Shown one piece after another: positions 46,959 through 59,800 of a stretch of 64,000 nt of DNA. The notes under the pieces are model-generated. The model worked only from the letters and a program-made list of their open reading frames with translations. It was not told where the DNA came from and made no database searches. Within the stretch, counting starts at the first letter, position 1. The number at the start of each line of letters is the position of its first letter. The stretch is taken from the NCBI GenBank assembly GCA_016859345.1, contig CM029126.1:16034027-16098026 (forward strand), written 5' to 3'. This DNA comes from Istiophorus platypterus. Its lineage: Eukaryota; Chordata; Actinopteri; Istiophoriformes; Istiophoridae. The position numbers and the translations under genes were made by a program.

Positions 46959-49900
46959 GCCCACCATGTAGCAGCTGTGCATCCTGGGAACAGAGCCAGA
47001 ATTTACCTGAATGTGAAACACTTGGGGACGAGCGAACAATGATGGCAGATAAATGTCAGGCAACTTGACATTCTCAGGTTCCCTCACAGCCCCATGTCAG
47101 AGGGATGTAAAGTCAAGACATTCACACAGTGGAACCAAAACAAATAGTACAATTTAGACAACAACACAAAAAAAGACTTCTGGTTGCACTTGATACCCTG
47201 CTTGTACATTTATGTCCATTTATTCCAGTTGTTATTGTATCCTCTATTTAGCCCTGAGTTGACATCCTGCTATGCTATGACAACTGAGAGTGTGAGTCTT
47301 GTAGGCGTGGTGAGATAACCAGTATTTAAACACACCTTAAACAAAGGACGCATTACACGGGCGTATGCTCCAGTCCTCAGTCATGATCAAACATTATGAA
47401 GGAATATGGTAATCTTCAGTACATACTATTAAAGACCTTCGATGAAAGTCTGTTGACGCCATTTATGGGTTCTTGTCCTTTGTATTTGTGCTCAGAGGCT
47501 AATATAAAAAACATTTTTTGTGTTTTGTTCTTTTGTCAAACATCTCTATCTGTCTTTGCCCCATGGGCCGTGACAAGAAGAGGAACAATGCCATAGAGCA
47601 TGGAAGGGAAATGATTGGACATCACAGCCTGTTTTAAAAGCACGGCATAAAATCAATGTTACAAAACACTAAGCCGTGGAGTGTCACAATGATCAATTGT
47701 GCGAAGAGTGATAACGTTCTTTCTGTCACCCTGGATGAGTTGTGAAGCTTGTTTTCTTACTCGCCTGTCCGGGCTCTTACAATCTAGGTGAATTATTTCC
47801 CTAAAAAGACTTCCCTAATTTGACACTGAGCACATTCAGACTCGTTATACCAGAAGATCAAGTGTTTGCTATTATTAGATTGTGCATCATGTGTAACTTA
47901 TGCCAGTGTTGCCGTAGCTAGAATAGTAATGCAGCTGCTGCTTTTACATTGCACATTTAATGTTGAATCAAAATCTAGTTCTACTTTGATGTTGTGACTG
48001 AATCAAACTTGTTTCTATCAGAGTTGCCACGGCAGCAGATAACCTGTCCATAGAACCAGGTTGAGGTGACCAGTCAGCCGGGACATCATAGTGCTCACCT
48101 GCGATAGAGGGAAAGTGTTTGATTAGAGAGGGAAGTTTACTTTTCTGGATTACTCCAGATGACAAATCTATGGGACAGTGGAACACGGTTACGCAAGTAG
48201 CCTTGCTGCTGACGTCAGACTGCCTCCATTGCCTGCTTGAATGATTGCAGCGCTGCTTGAGAGCACTGACCAGTGTGCTGCTGGAAAAAGTAAGCACACC
48301 AAAAACACACTATAGATGGCATCATACATCTGCTCTCCACTCTGTCCAAAACCTGTAGTGAAATGGAAAAATACTAAAATGTGAAAAAGCAAACACTACT
48401 TGCTGTTGATCTGATGCTTTGTTGCTTTTGTTAGACTGAAATCAAATTCTGACTCATTTAGCCTTGTTTTGTAAACCAGCCCTTATTTTATGGGTATAAT
48501 TAGTGATGGTAACATTGGCTTAAGTAATAAATATCAGAGTTGCAAATGGTTTTATTCTAGAGAATCAGTTATGTTTCCTCATCTTTTTTTATGATTACTT
48601 TTCTCTTTTCTTTTCAAGTTAAAAAGGGTCTGTTTGGATCACACAGTCTGCAGGTCCATAGTTATATCATACCCCCTTCGATAAGAGAGTTTACTGTATA
48701 GCTGGAGTGCTCTGACACTCAGTGGTCACATAGAGTGTTAGATGACGTATTATGTAAGGCATGGCTCACTTTACCCTCTGAACAGGTGGAAAGACTGAAG
48801 CAGATAACACTTTAACTCCTGCTGAAGTTGTGCAGAATGTGCGGGGCATTATACAAAAGAGAAGTAAAGCTGATCAAACAGTGGCAGAATGTTTAAAAAC
48901 ATGGATCTCTACAAAGTTATACAACAAGGTGAGATAAGAAATTCCTTTAGAGTGAGCAAAAAAAATCTCTAGTTTGCCAATAAATCCATTACCAATTTTA
49001 TGTGATACAGAACAGAGAGCTGAGGGAGTCATGTACACATTTTCTCTGTTATCTGTTCTTTTTTTACTCAAATCCAAAACTCTCAGTAAAGTACATGCAT
49101 ATCTGAGCGCGGGTGATTTATTCCTGCTTATAGAAGAGAGAGGAATGTATGACCCTGGTAATAAAACACCCCCACCTTATTCTGTAAGTTTGGGACGTCC
49201 TAACTTGGAAGAGCTTCCTTAACTAGAGCTTAAATCATGTTATGCAACGACCCGACGCCCAACCCAGCATGACATTTAGGGTCCATGTTGCAAATTACCC
49301 TGTCAAATGCTTTACACAAAGAAAATAAAACCCCGATTTGCTTCGCTTCCCAGCTTTGGTGTTGGTAGATGAACGGTTCCCTTTGGATTCTCACTCTTGT
49401 ATTATTTTCCACTAACCAAAATACAACTAACTGCACAACAGTGGTGTAAAGACAATTTAACAGCTGCTTACAATGTGTAGATACTGCTGAATCAACACAT
49501 GTAACCATATTAAAAGCTTATAAAATAAACTGGTTCTGTAATTTTCTCAACACACGTGCCTGGTGTGGACACAGCATGTTAAAAGCTACTAGAGAAGAGA
49601 CCGTCTGTTTCCACTTTCAGGAGCATTTACCAGAAGTGAGAGGGAACCCCTATTTAGCAGCCAGCTCTGATTTCATTCCCAGAAATCCTACTCCTCACCC
49701 CCATCCAGTAATCAAGAGAAAAACTCAGCCGAAGGGGCAAGGAAGAGTGTAACACGTCCCAGAGCAATTGTGCTAATCCATTGGAACCCTTTGGGGTTAA
49801 GCACAGCCGATATATGAAGCAAGCCCCTCAGAGACCATGTCTGTTAAGGTCATGATCATTGACTCTGGTGCTGTAACTGACCCTGCTGGTATGAAAACAG

Positions 49901-50844
49901 CAGAATCAGTTTTATCCAACCTCTCAGTAAGGTTAAAACCTGTGTCAAAATGAGCAACTATTAAAAATATGTTAGCAGCACATTTTTCAGCATCCAGATT
50001 TCTTAAATCTTCCTCCTGGCAGCATGATGGGATCCCCGATCAGAGAGGGCCAGGTGGATGTTCCAGGCACTACAAAACTTTTATCATATCAAAAGAACCA
50101 AGTACATAAATAATATTAATACAGTAAGCTGATGGTCAGTGGTTTGGTAGCATTTTCCAAATTCATGATTGATTGTGAATATTGATAGCTAAACAAGCTT
50201 TTGAACAGAAACAAACTTGATTTGTTCATATAGGATTTGAAGATTTATGCAGGGTTTTCCGGAGAGATTTATGCAGCGCTGTAGCAGGAAGCAGGCAGGA
50301 GGGAGGCATGCTGCACACATGGGCACGAGCTGCTCGCAGACGCATACTTCAGAGCTACGAGCAGAGACTGGGGCTCAGACATTGTGTTCCAGGTTTTAGA
50401 TCAACAAACCACTCTACATTCACCTCACAGACTCAAACATTGTGCTGTACAATTAGAAACTCGGTGGCCTTTGTCTGACAATGGAACAACTCCTTATCTC
50501 CCCTTGTGTCTTTGCTACCTTTCCCCCTTTAGATAACTTCCTTTTAGGTAACATATGTAAACATGATAAGCAATATGGAGCATTTAACCTGTTTCTGCCT
50601 TATAAAACTGTAGTATACATATAGATATAAGTTAAACATGGAGGAGGTATGTCTGGAAATGCCCTCTCAGTGACTCAGCATGCACTATCTACCTGCTCAC
50701 CACCTTTTCCCAACTTTTTTCCCCCCTTCACTTTATTGTAAGTGCTACATAAACCTGGGCCATGACCGAGTCCATGAAGTTCAGTGTCCTTTGTTGGTTA
50801 TTGCACAATCATCTCTTGTACATATTTATATAATATTTAGAAAA

Positions 50845-51243
50845 AGTCCTGCACTAACGATTTTACTTGAGCAAAAGTATAGAAATATTTCCAACATATA
50901 CTTAAAGTATAAAAGTAAAGTGATGGGTTAAGTAGCATGTAAGTAGCATTTTAATCTTGTAGCTGGCGGAAGTAGAGCTAATTTTACCCTTTTAATATAG
51001 TTTTAGGTGGTTTGATTTTCTGTATAAAATTGAAATGTATCTTATTGGCTCATAACAATTTTTAAAAATTATCATCTGAGTAACAACTACAGCTGTCAGA
51101 TAACAGTAGAGGAGTGAAAAGTAAAGTATTTTTCTTTTAAAATGTAGCAGAGTAGTAGTGTATAGTAGCGTTAAACTAAAATACTCAAGTAAAGTCAAAG
51201 TAATGCAAAAATGTACATAAGTAAAAGTTACTTTCCACCGCTG
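50845..51243 (-). mobile_element. Teleost hAT-type miniature repeat with terminal inverted repeat
   Basis: Reverse orientation. The right end is CTTTCCACCGCTG (51231-51243), the expected terminal repeat of the CAGCGGTGGAAAG family. Internal text 'AAATACTCAAGTAAAGTCAA' and 'GGGTTAAGTAGCATGTAAGT' agrees. Non-coding. Confidence 0.75.
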
Positions 51244-54220
51244 ATTAAAAAAAATACAAACACTGTAATCATCTTCTATAGGAGGAGGTTAAATGGTTTA
51301 ACCGGCAAAATGGACATTTTCAAATTACGCTTTAAAACATTCAAATATATTAACATGTAATATATAATTTACAGATTTTTTTTTAAATAAAATTACTCAT
51401 ACACTCCAATCAGATAATATCATTTCAAATCAATGAAGGTACAAAAAGGAGAGAAAATAGAAAGTAGTATTTAAAATTATATTTATATTGTACATGTTCA
51501 TTATTCAAAACCAGATGCTCACTGATTAATGTTAACATGATGGTTTATCACAAACATGCACATTGATGCACCTCTGCTTGTTGCAGAGGTCAACAGATGT
51601 TTCTTTCATAATCTGTTGATATAAAACCCATTAACAGAATAGTTATTTTACAGTCCAGCCTATGGAAATAAGCAACAATGTGTTATCTGCTGGCAGGTGA
51701 GCACTGATATTTAAAAAAAAAAAGATTTGTCAGCAACCAAATAATTTTTCAGTGGATTGATTTAGGCCATGTTAAACAGTCTGCATGATAACAGCTGCTG
51801 TGGTGAGGTCTGACCCAGTGGTACACTGGTACACTAATCCAGCTCTGTGGCACATATTCAGGTTTCCATGGGGAGCTCTTTCCACTTCACCACGCACAGC
51901 AAATGTTTTTCCACTGCAAGAACTGTGGATATCTCACGTCTTTTTACTTATTCAGTTATCTAATCTGACCACTGAAAAAAATGCAAATACTAAATGTTGC
52001 AGTTTAGCAGATATGGTATCTTTGAAAAATGGAGATAATTTCTATGATTGTTTGAGAGATATGAGGATGGGGGGTTTGATAATCATGTCTAGTATATATC
52101 AAGATCAGGACTTTTACAATGGTAACAGCTGCTGCTAAGACACACTGGCAGCCCAATTCAAAACGCAATAACTAAATAGCAATATGAGGTGTGCATAGGT
52201 TTATCTCACTGACCATCACAACCTACTTGAATTTATGCATAGTACGATGGAGGGATGGATCTCTAATCCTGAACTGACCAAAATGCATTGGTCAACCAAT
52301 CTAATACACTAACCATCTTGAAAATAAGCACATTGAATTGATCTATCATGAGCTACATTTGACTCAAAAGCACAAATATTCAAATCCACCCTTGTTACAC
52401 CCAGAGACATTCCTAGAAAAGCAGTGCACAAACAAATGGTTAAGTACTGACCAAACTCCACAAGCATAGGAACTCTCATCAGATTGCCATGGACACTCTA
52501 TGAGGAAATCTTTACAGCATTTCCTGTCAGCTAGGATGATGAGTTGCAAAATATTGCTCTGCAATGACCCCGGTTGTATGGATGGCAAACACCGCCTAAC
52601 TTCGTCAGAGAAGTTTTATAGCCTACATCCACTTTGAGGGAAACACAAGTGTGCAAGAGTTGTAGGCTATTTGTTTTTTATTACAGTCAAACATTCAGGA
52701 TATAGAAATCTTAACCAGCATGTGCAAGGTACCTACAGGATTAAATTGTTTCATGTTTCACTAACAGAGACAACAAACTATGCCTCCTGACAGCTGCAGC
52801 CTCCTGGCAGCTGATTCCCTCTGCTCAGTGCAGGGTTAATTATATCCAGCTTCACTGGCCAGCACATAGAGACACACTTTTAGCTCTCCATAGCGCAACA
52901 GCAGTGATGCTGACAGCAGCCCTGACTCTGAGTCACCTGTTTTGTTCACATAGGTACTTCACTTCTGAGGAAAAGCCTTGTGAGAGCATGACACACAGAT
53001 GCACACATGACAGCAGAGCCAAAAGTGGCTCAGTGGAGAGGAACAAGCATGACGAATCACAGAGCCGGAGGTAATGGTAATGGGTTATTTCTCTGAAGAG
53101 CTGGAATATGTCAGTTTTAAGTGAAAGACGCGGCTTTCCCTGCTGTTTGGTTACTGCATGTTGCTTGTGTGTTTTAAGAAAGAAAAAGGAATCAGCGGAG
53201 TAAAATTGTCATACAGGACAATGAAGTTTTGTCTAGATTAATCATATGATGACCACATATCTTCTGAAGAGAGTGGAGTAGCACCAGCGAAGCTCCTCTT
53301 TCTGATCTAACCCTGTTTCTGAAGTTTGAAAAAAAGCCACCTTGGTTTGGCCAAAATACATCCTCTTACTTTGAAAAGCAGCATTCAAAAGCAGGCCACT
53401 CATCCCCTGCTGACTGGGTGGCCTTCTCTTTCCCTGTGCCACACCACTTGGGGTTAAAAGAGCATGGTGCACTCCAGCAAGCAGATAATCACTTTCAGCC
53501 AGCAAGGACTCAAATAATCCACATCTCAGGACTGCTACAGAGTAATGACCTGATACCTTTACTGGTGTTGTTGAATTAAACTCATCTTCAGATTTCTCTT
53601 CTATTGCAAACAATTTTTTAGTCTTGTTTGCGATGGATGGTTGTGGTTAAAAATGCAACACAGAGACTGAGGCAGTGATGCTTTGGCTTTTTCCTTCTGC
53701 AAGACACTTGAGCCAAAATTCTGACCATCTGTTTTTTGTTAGCTCAAGATAAACAGGTTGTTATACCGACATGCCTCAGCAAAGAGTCTTTTCAAATCAA
53801 ATGAATTGAGAAAGATTTTACAATTTTAAGGAATCCATTGAGGTTATTATATATTTCACAAGCATGTTTAGTAGGGTCTGAGCCTTGCAGGCATCCTTTG
53901 ACGTCCTTTGTTTAAATCCAGCCAGAGCTTTGGCACAGGTTCATGTCTTCAATCATTTTTTCCTCCTGTATGTTCTGCTGCATTAAATAATAAAATGTAA
54001 AGATCATAACAAAGTGCTTACAAATTATTGCAGCTGCCACAGGCAGACACTCCTTCAAAAATAAAAGCCTACAGGAACATTGATTTTCACATGACCTTAA
54101 AGCAACATTCCCATTTTTCCACATGGTAGGAGTATGTGTTTTTAATTGTGGAAATTTGAGAGAAATCATTCTTGAGACATATGAGCCAAAAAACACGAAG
54201 TCAACAAAATGATCATTTTT

Positions 54221-54226
54221 TTTATT
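54221..54226 (-). other. Candidate zdhhc18 polyadenylation signal
   Basis: Minus-strand AATAAA about 1.6 kb below the zdhhc18 stop codon; the interval 54227-55826 would be the 3' UTR. No coding feature was recognised in that interval. Confidence 0.4.
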
Positions 54227-55826
54227 GACCAAATGTTACAGTTCCACTGTTACATCCTACAAAATGCAAACAAGTTTGTTCATACAAGCACTGCTTGTAA
54301 TTATCTCTACCCAAACTATGGGTCTTGATGCAGACTGATAAATGAACGACCTACTGACTATGGCGAAGTGGTCCTTCACAAACTCAAAACGTATGTACAG
54401 CTTCAATGATCATTTACAAAAAATTAAAGAGAGAGAGATAAATAAAGCATCAAAAGGCCTTTATTCTAATGGTTTTCATGTTTTTAAATTCCCCAAGGAG
54501 GCTGCAATCCTTGTTCACATCCTGCCCCCTAGTGGCACAAATTTACTAATAACCTACAAGAAACCGTGCTCCACTGTCACAGATAGAGTTAAGTTTCATG
54601 CTGTAGGAGCAGTTAAAGGTCACCGCCATGAAAATGTGAGCTTGTCCTGCACGACAAGATGCCTCATCAACATTCCTAAAACATTAGTCTGCCTAAAAAT
54701 AGTCCATACGTCAAGTATGTGCTGTGACCACCAACACACTCATGACCGGTAACGTACTGCTGATGTGCCCTGAGGCGAAGAATAAGCAGATATTCACTCG
54801 AACTAAAAGCATCCAAGCAGATCGCTTAAAACAGGAAACAGTGTTTCAGCAATGACTACTCCAATCTGAGCCCCGACAGGCAGCCGCAAATTTGATTCTG
54901 ATTTAAATACTGGGTTTTAACATCCAATAAATAAGATAAAGCAACAAGTGGACATTATACAATAGGTATAATAAATGCTACACACTTCAGTCGGTTAATA
55001 TGTAGTCATACCTGAAAAAAATCGTAGCAAATTCAAATTCAAAATACTCAGTTTTTTCAACTATTGTCTCCTAAACTGATAACTCACAAAAAGAAAAGAT
55101 ATATCCCATTTAGCCTAAGACCATTTGATGTACAAGACATGTAGAACTGATTACAAAATACAGAAAAAAACTTTGATATGCAAACAATGAGAATAAATAA
55201 AACCTGCTCTTTGTTCTCCTCTTTCAAAATGATTTCTCATTTATCTACAAACATTCAAACTGGATCCACTCAACAACAGCCTGCTGATGAAGATTTAAAT
55301 GACAGGAAATGATCGGACCTCTTGAATCGATAATCCTGAAAAGGCTCACTATCCAGAGCATGCCAGTTCATTAAATCTTTTGTTTCTGTAATTTTTGCAT
55401 CCACAGTCAGATTGTAAGAATTCCCAGATTTAAAGACCTGTTTGCATAATATATTAACAGGAACTTAAACACTGTGGCTGTGATGTATGGCTTAAGGTTC
55501 TGTGGAAGGTGCAGAGGCATGTTCTGAGAATCTTAATAAAAAGGTGTTTAAAAAAATATCTCTATTTTGTGCTTCCAAGTGTTACTAAGATTTACCTTCG
55601 TCCTGAAGGGAACATACAGTAGGATGTTGTTGACATAACTCAGAACATAAAAACCCTCCAGGTAGGTAATGCTTTATCAACTCATCAGAATGACATCTTA
55701 AGAAACCAAATGACAACACACATCCTGACCAGCAGTGTGAAAAGTATCTTTGAAGCGGCTATCATTGCCAGTGATACACAGCAGTGGAAAAACTCCTCTG
55801 TTCTCCTATGGTTACTGGATACACAC
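54227..55826 (-). other. Presumed 3' UTR of zdhhc18
   Basis: A/T-rich, non-coding on the minus strand. The 136-codon plus-strand ORF at 54342-54752 lies antisense to it and resembles nothing known. Confidence 0.45.
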
Positions 55827-56165
55827 TCAGGGTAGTGGGATAAAGCCAATGTCAGGTGCATTGCCCTCAATCAAGCTAGCACGACTCAGAGATGGTGAGG
55901 GAGACGCCAAACGAAAGGCTGGGTTGATAGAGTGCAGCGAGTCCCTCTTGCTGCTTCTGCTGAACGGGGGGCAAGAAGTGGTCATTGGCCTGTGTGCGTT
56001 CTGTTGTGAGCAGTCAGTGGAGGGTGAAGGCTCTGTCGAAGGTGCTGATGTGCGGGAAACCTCCAGGCCAACAGGGGTGGTCTTTGGGGTGCCAGGGGGG
56101 CACAGGCCATGCAGGTCGGAGGAGTGGACCATCCTCTCCAGCACATCCTTGGTGCTCTGAGCGCA
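55827..56165 (-). CDS. zdhhc18: zdhhc18 terminal coding exon 9 (cytosolic tail)
   Basis: 339 nt including stop. CAQSTKDVLERMVHSSDLHG, a Ser/Pro/Thr-rich middle, then SLHSINPAFRLASPSPSLSR and the end DIGFIPLP. Acceptor is CACACAG. 'C.QSTK.VL' matches the corresponding ZDHHC14 exon, which supports splicing from exon 8 in phase 0. Confidence 0.87.
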   Translation of the reverse strand, partial: CAQSTKDVLERMVHSSDLHGLCPPGTPKTTPVGLEVSRTSAPSTEPSPSTDCSQQNAHRPMTTSCPPFSRSSKRDSLHSINPAFRLASPSPSLSRASLIEGNAPDIGFIPLP

Positions 56166-56853
56166 CTGTGTGCAGAGGAGAAAACAGAAAATCAAGAAAA
56201 AGGGAAAATGGGCCACATCATGAGTTAATGTTATGAAAGGCCGAGCTGCAATAACAACTGAGTAAGAAAGACATGTATGGAAAATCCTGCTCTGTGATGA
56301 AAAGGATTAGATTGGAACTCATCAAGCACAATGAAAGCAATGATGCACTAATGATATCGCTGTCAAAAGATTCAGATGAAGAAGCATGGAGGAAGTTAGA
56401 TGTAAAAAAATGCAATTAGAAGGAAATCATATTGAACAAGGGTAAAGAAAGATTTAGATGAGTGTGGAGTGGCAACTTCTTCCCGTGGTTCCTCTGGCTT
56501 TGATCAGAGTAGAAAGGGAGGTAAAGTTTTTGCAGACTTTTATTTGTTCGCATCACTATACATGCACAATAAAGCCCCAGACAAATGAGTGAAAACGTGT
56601 CATCTAACCAGAGAGGACAAAGAGAAAAGTCATCAAACTTCAAACACAAGCTACATCCAGTACTGAGTGAGCGAGCAAATATTAATGAGAGGACAAATAA
56701 GTGGTAGTGAAGCATGCACAAGTAAGACAGTGCACCCATCCATAGCATCACTAGAAACCAATCACAAAATCTGCTCCTTTTGCATTTGGCTTTATGGGAA
56801 TTAAAAAAAAAAAAATCTAAAAAAATGTTTTAAAAAAATTGAGGGAGAGACCA

Positions 56854-56885
<32 letters not shown>

Positions 56886-59800
56886 CTGATGTGATGATAG
56901 CAGCTCCAAACCTAAAAACCAACTACAATATGAAAGATGACTCAGTGAATGGCAAGTGAAAAGATGTTGTGATTGGTTTAATGTTTAACCCCTACTCTTA
57001 CCATCAGCCGCCTACATGCAGCAGTGCCCTTCAGGCTGTGCAGGACAAAGAAAAATCCTGACAGCTCTCCTCCTAGCAGGGTGGAATGGATACAGCACAA
57101 TACTAAGTGTCAAGTCATTCATCAGCCATTATGTTACAGGCATAGGACACAAATTATCATTATAAATAAATCCAATTGATCACTAACTTACACCTATTGA
57201 AAAAAAAAAAAAAAAAAAAAAAAGAGAACCTCAGAAAATACAACTTTTTCCAAACATCTTAAAACAAGCAGTTGGCCACATGAAGACTTGATAAAATGAA
57301 GGGGCAAAGGAAAAGTAAAACAAAGTCAAAAATCCCATAATGCAAAAAAAGAATGTTTATTCAACACATAAAAGGAACACTTTTTATGCTTCTTAGGTAA
57401 ATAAAAGAGCTGCATAAAATAGAGGAAGTAGGAGTAGATTTCAGAAAGCTAATAATATACCCAAGACATTAGATATGCTGACAATAATGAGAAAAATCTA
57501 GTCAAGGCATGTTACAAATGATCATTGATAAAGTGCTGATAAATCCAATACAAAATATAATCTAATGCCATTTGCATGTCCAAATAAAGGCCGGAATTAA
57601 GTCTTTTGTGTGCATACACCTTCACCACGACATACAAGCAAAATCAGTAGTACAATAACAGGGAGGTAGGTACAGCACCATGAATTACTAAAAGTGTAAG
57701 CAAACATAAACACAAGTAAAATATCAAAAGGTTCAACAATAAAAATGTTTACTGTCCCACAGCACAAAATAACCATCACATATTTACAGCAGTCTGACAG
57801 GGTAACTCTGCAACACATCAATGATCTGAACAAATGGTTAGATATTTGGCTGTTAAAAACTCTGCCTACTTTCTCATGGTGCAGGTATGCCAAACAGTGT
57901 TACAGTGACTTCAAAGACATTTTGTTCTAAGCCATCCTAAGCTGAGCCCTAATAGTGGTGTTCAAATAGACAAATACTACTTAACAGGCCAGTCACTATT
58001 ACGAATCGACGCTCTTTTCTTTCCATGTTTCTAGACAAAACACGTAAAATGTGTTCATAACACAGATTCAATTTATTGCATGTCAGCATCTCAACTTGAG
58101 GTGCTAAATCTGGACATCTTAAGGATGAAAGAATGGTACCATAGACTGTGGGAAAGGCACACAGATCAATTACAACAAAGGAGCTATGGGACAGTCAGGA
58201 CTTGGGAGGGACCACAAGCTTGTTTATCCTACCATGTGCGTGTCATTCTTGGCCGCGAAGAGTGGCAGCTCTATCTCCGAGGCAGAAGCAGCAGGGATGG
58301 CCTCATCAGGAGGGAGGAACCCTCTTCTGTCAATCAGACTAGAGAGCAGAGCAGAAGATTGTGTTAGGCTGCACTTAAATGTGGACTTTACCTTTACTGT
58401 AACCTATTATCACGGAAATTTTCATGAAGCATTTTCAATGATAATTGGTAGAGGAAATTTTAGTAGATCCTGACCTGTTAACAAGAAGAGTGAGAGACCG
58501 GGTGAACTTCAGAGGAAATAAAATAAAAGTGTGTGTGAGGATGATAAGGATTCTTGACGCCTTCACTCACCTCGGGGGCAAGGGGCCGCATAATGTCACA
58601 CAGCAGTTGGTTATAATGCTGTTGTAACTGTATGGGTTCCCAGACTCCTCTGCACCCCTTTTACTTGACCAGGAGCCCTTTATCTGCATAGACAGTGAAC
58701 AAAGAAATTATGCTGTCAGTAAATGGATATATTCTATATCAACAATCATAAACTGAACAGTGTCATACAGGAATACTTACATCTTCATTTGTTGTGAGGT
58801 TGGAGGCTACTAAGTATGTATGGAAGCCTGAGAGGCCCAGTATAGACCAGATGGAGAAGAAACAAATGACCAACTCCACCACAGTACACAAGGATGTGTC
58901 AAGGCATGATAACGTCACCATTAGCAGTGATTTATATATACAGGTAGCAATTAAAGTAACATGATTAACATCCATGATGAGGCTGATTTTGTGTGCTTAA
59001 GTTGTCCTCTCAACATTACACATTGAATTTAAATTCACCTGGATAACTTATGTCTCTATGTCTTGTCTATAATAGAGGTAGTTATGTAATCATCAATAAT
59101 AATAATATTTAGACCAAGCATAGAATTACTTATATGCATATATATATAAATAAATATATGCAAATATTTGTATGCCCACAAACTTCACATAACACATGGG
59201 TGCTAATAATATGGACTATGAATTTTTTAATATCAGAATATTAGAGGTACATAAAAATGTAAATTTTACTCAAGTAAACTGCAAGTATATGAAAACCATA
59301 TTTAGATGGCAACACTTGAGTAAATGTACGTTACATTCTACAACTGCAGATTTGTGATTCAGATGTAAAAAATAGGGCCATTCCTACTTCTTCCATTCCC
59401 TTTCAGTCAGAAGCTCAATCTTCTACATATGTGTCAACTTGTTTAAGATAAATATAATCCATCACAGTGAACATGCTTTAAATAATAAGTCGTCTTTAAA
59501 TTGGCTAAAAATAACATTATAACCTTTAATGCTTGGTAGTCAAAGAAGATTCACAATTTCATAAGTTTTCAATTTTTGTATGAAAATGATGCAATTAGTT
59601 TCCCCAAAAATGTGATGGGTTAACTGCTCTATGAAATAACTGATAAGGACTCCAACAAGAAGACTTAATGTCATGCATAATCATGTGTACCATTAAGGAA
59701 GCTAAACCACACCCTGTGGATAACAGATCAAACCACTATTTAGTCATGAAGTATATTTGCCTAGCCACTGAAATCATCTCACCGGGAAATGAGGCAGCAA

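Larger units (their letters stand above)
43761..54200. other. Intergenic DNA between tent5b and zdhhc18
   Basis: About 10.4 kb with no convincing coding exon. Contains the X-box/CCAAT/TATA module near 46.9 kb and a hAT-type repeat at 50.8-51.2 kb. ORFs of 123-148 codons at 46509-46955 (+) and 53242-53613 (-) show no family resemblance. TRNP1, another gene of the human TENT5B-ZDHHC18 neighbourhood, was looked for here and not recognised. Confidence 0.65.
56166..58232 (-). other. zdhhc18: zdhhc18 intron 8 (2.1 kb)
   Basis: Holds the left arm of the 104-bp inverted repeat, a (GA)n tract at 56843-56884, a poly-A run at 57200-57223 and the 34-nt candidate exon. Confidence 0.8.

Noticed and set aside
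53242..53613. 123-codon minus-strand ORF
   Set aside because: No family resemblance and no splice partners found; a length compatible with chance. Left unannotated.
54342..54752. 136-codon plus-strand ORF
   Set aside because: Antisense to the presumed zdhhc18 3' UTR, with no recognisable motif, repeat or signal.
43761..55000. A trnp1 gene between tent5b and zdhhc18
   Set aside because: No GC-rich single-exon frame of suitable size or sequence was found.
57745..57930. LINE reverse-transcriptase-like 'HINDLNKWLDIWL' text
   Set aside because: Too short and isolated to support a LINE remnant.
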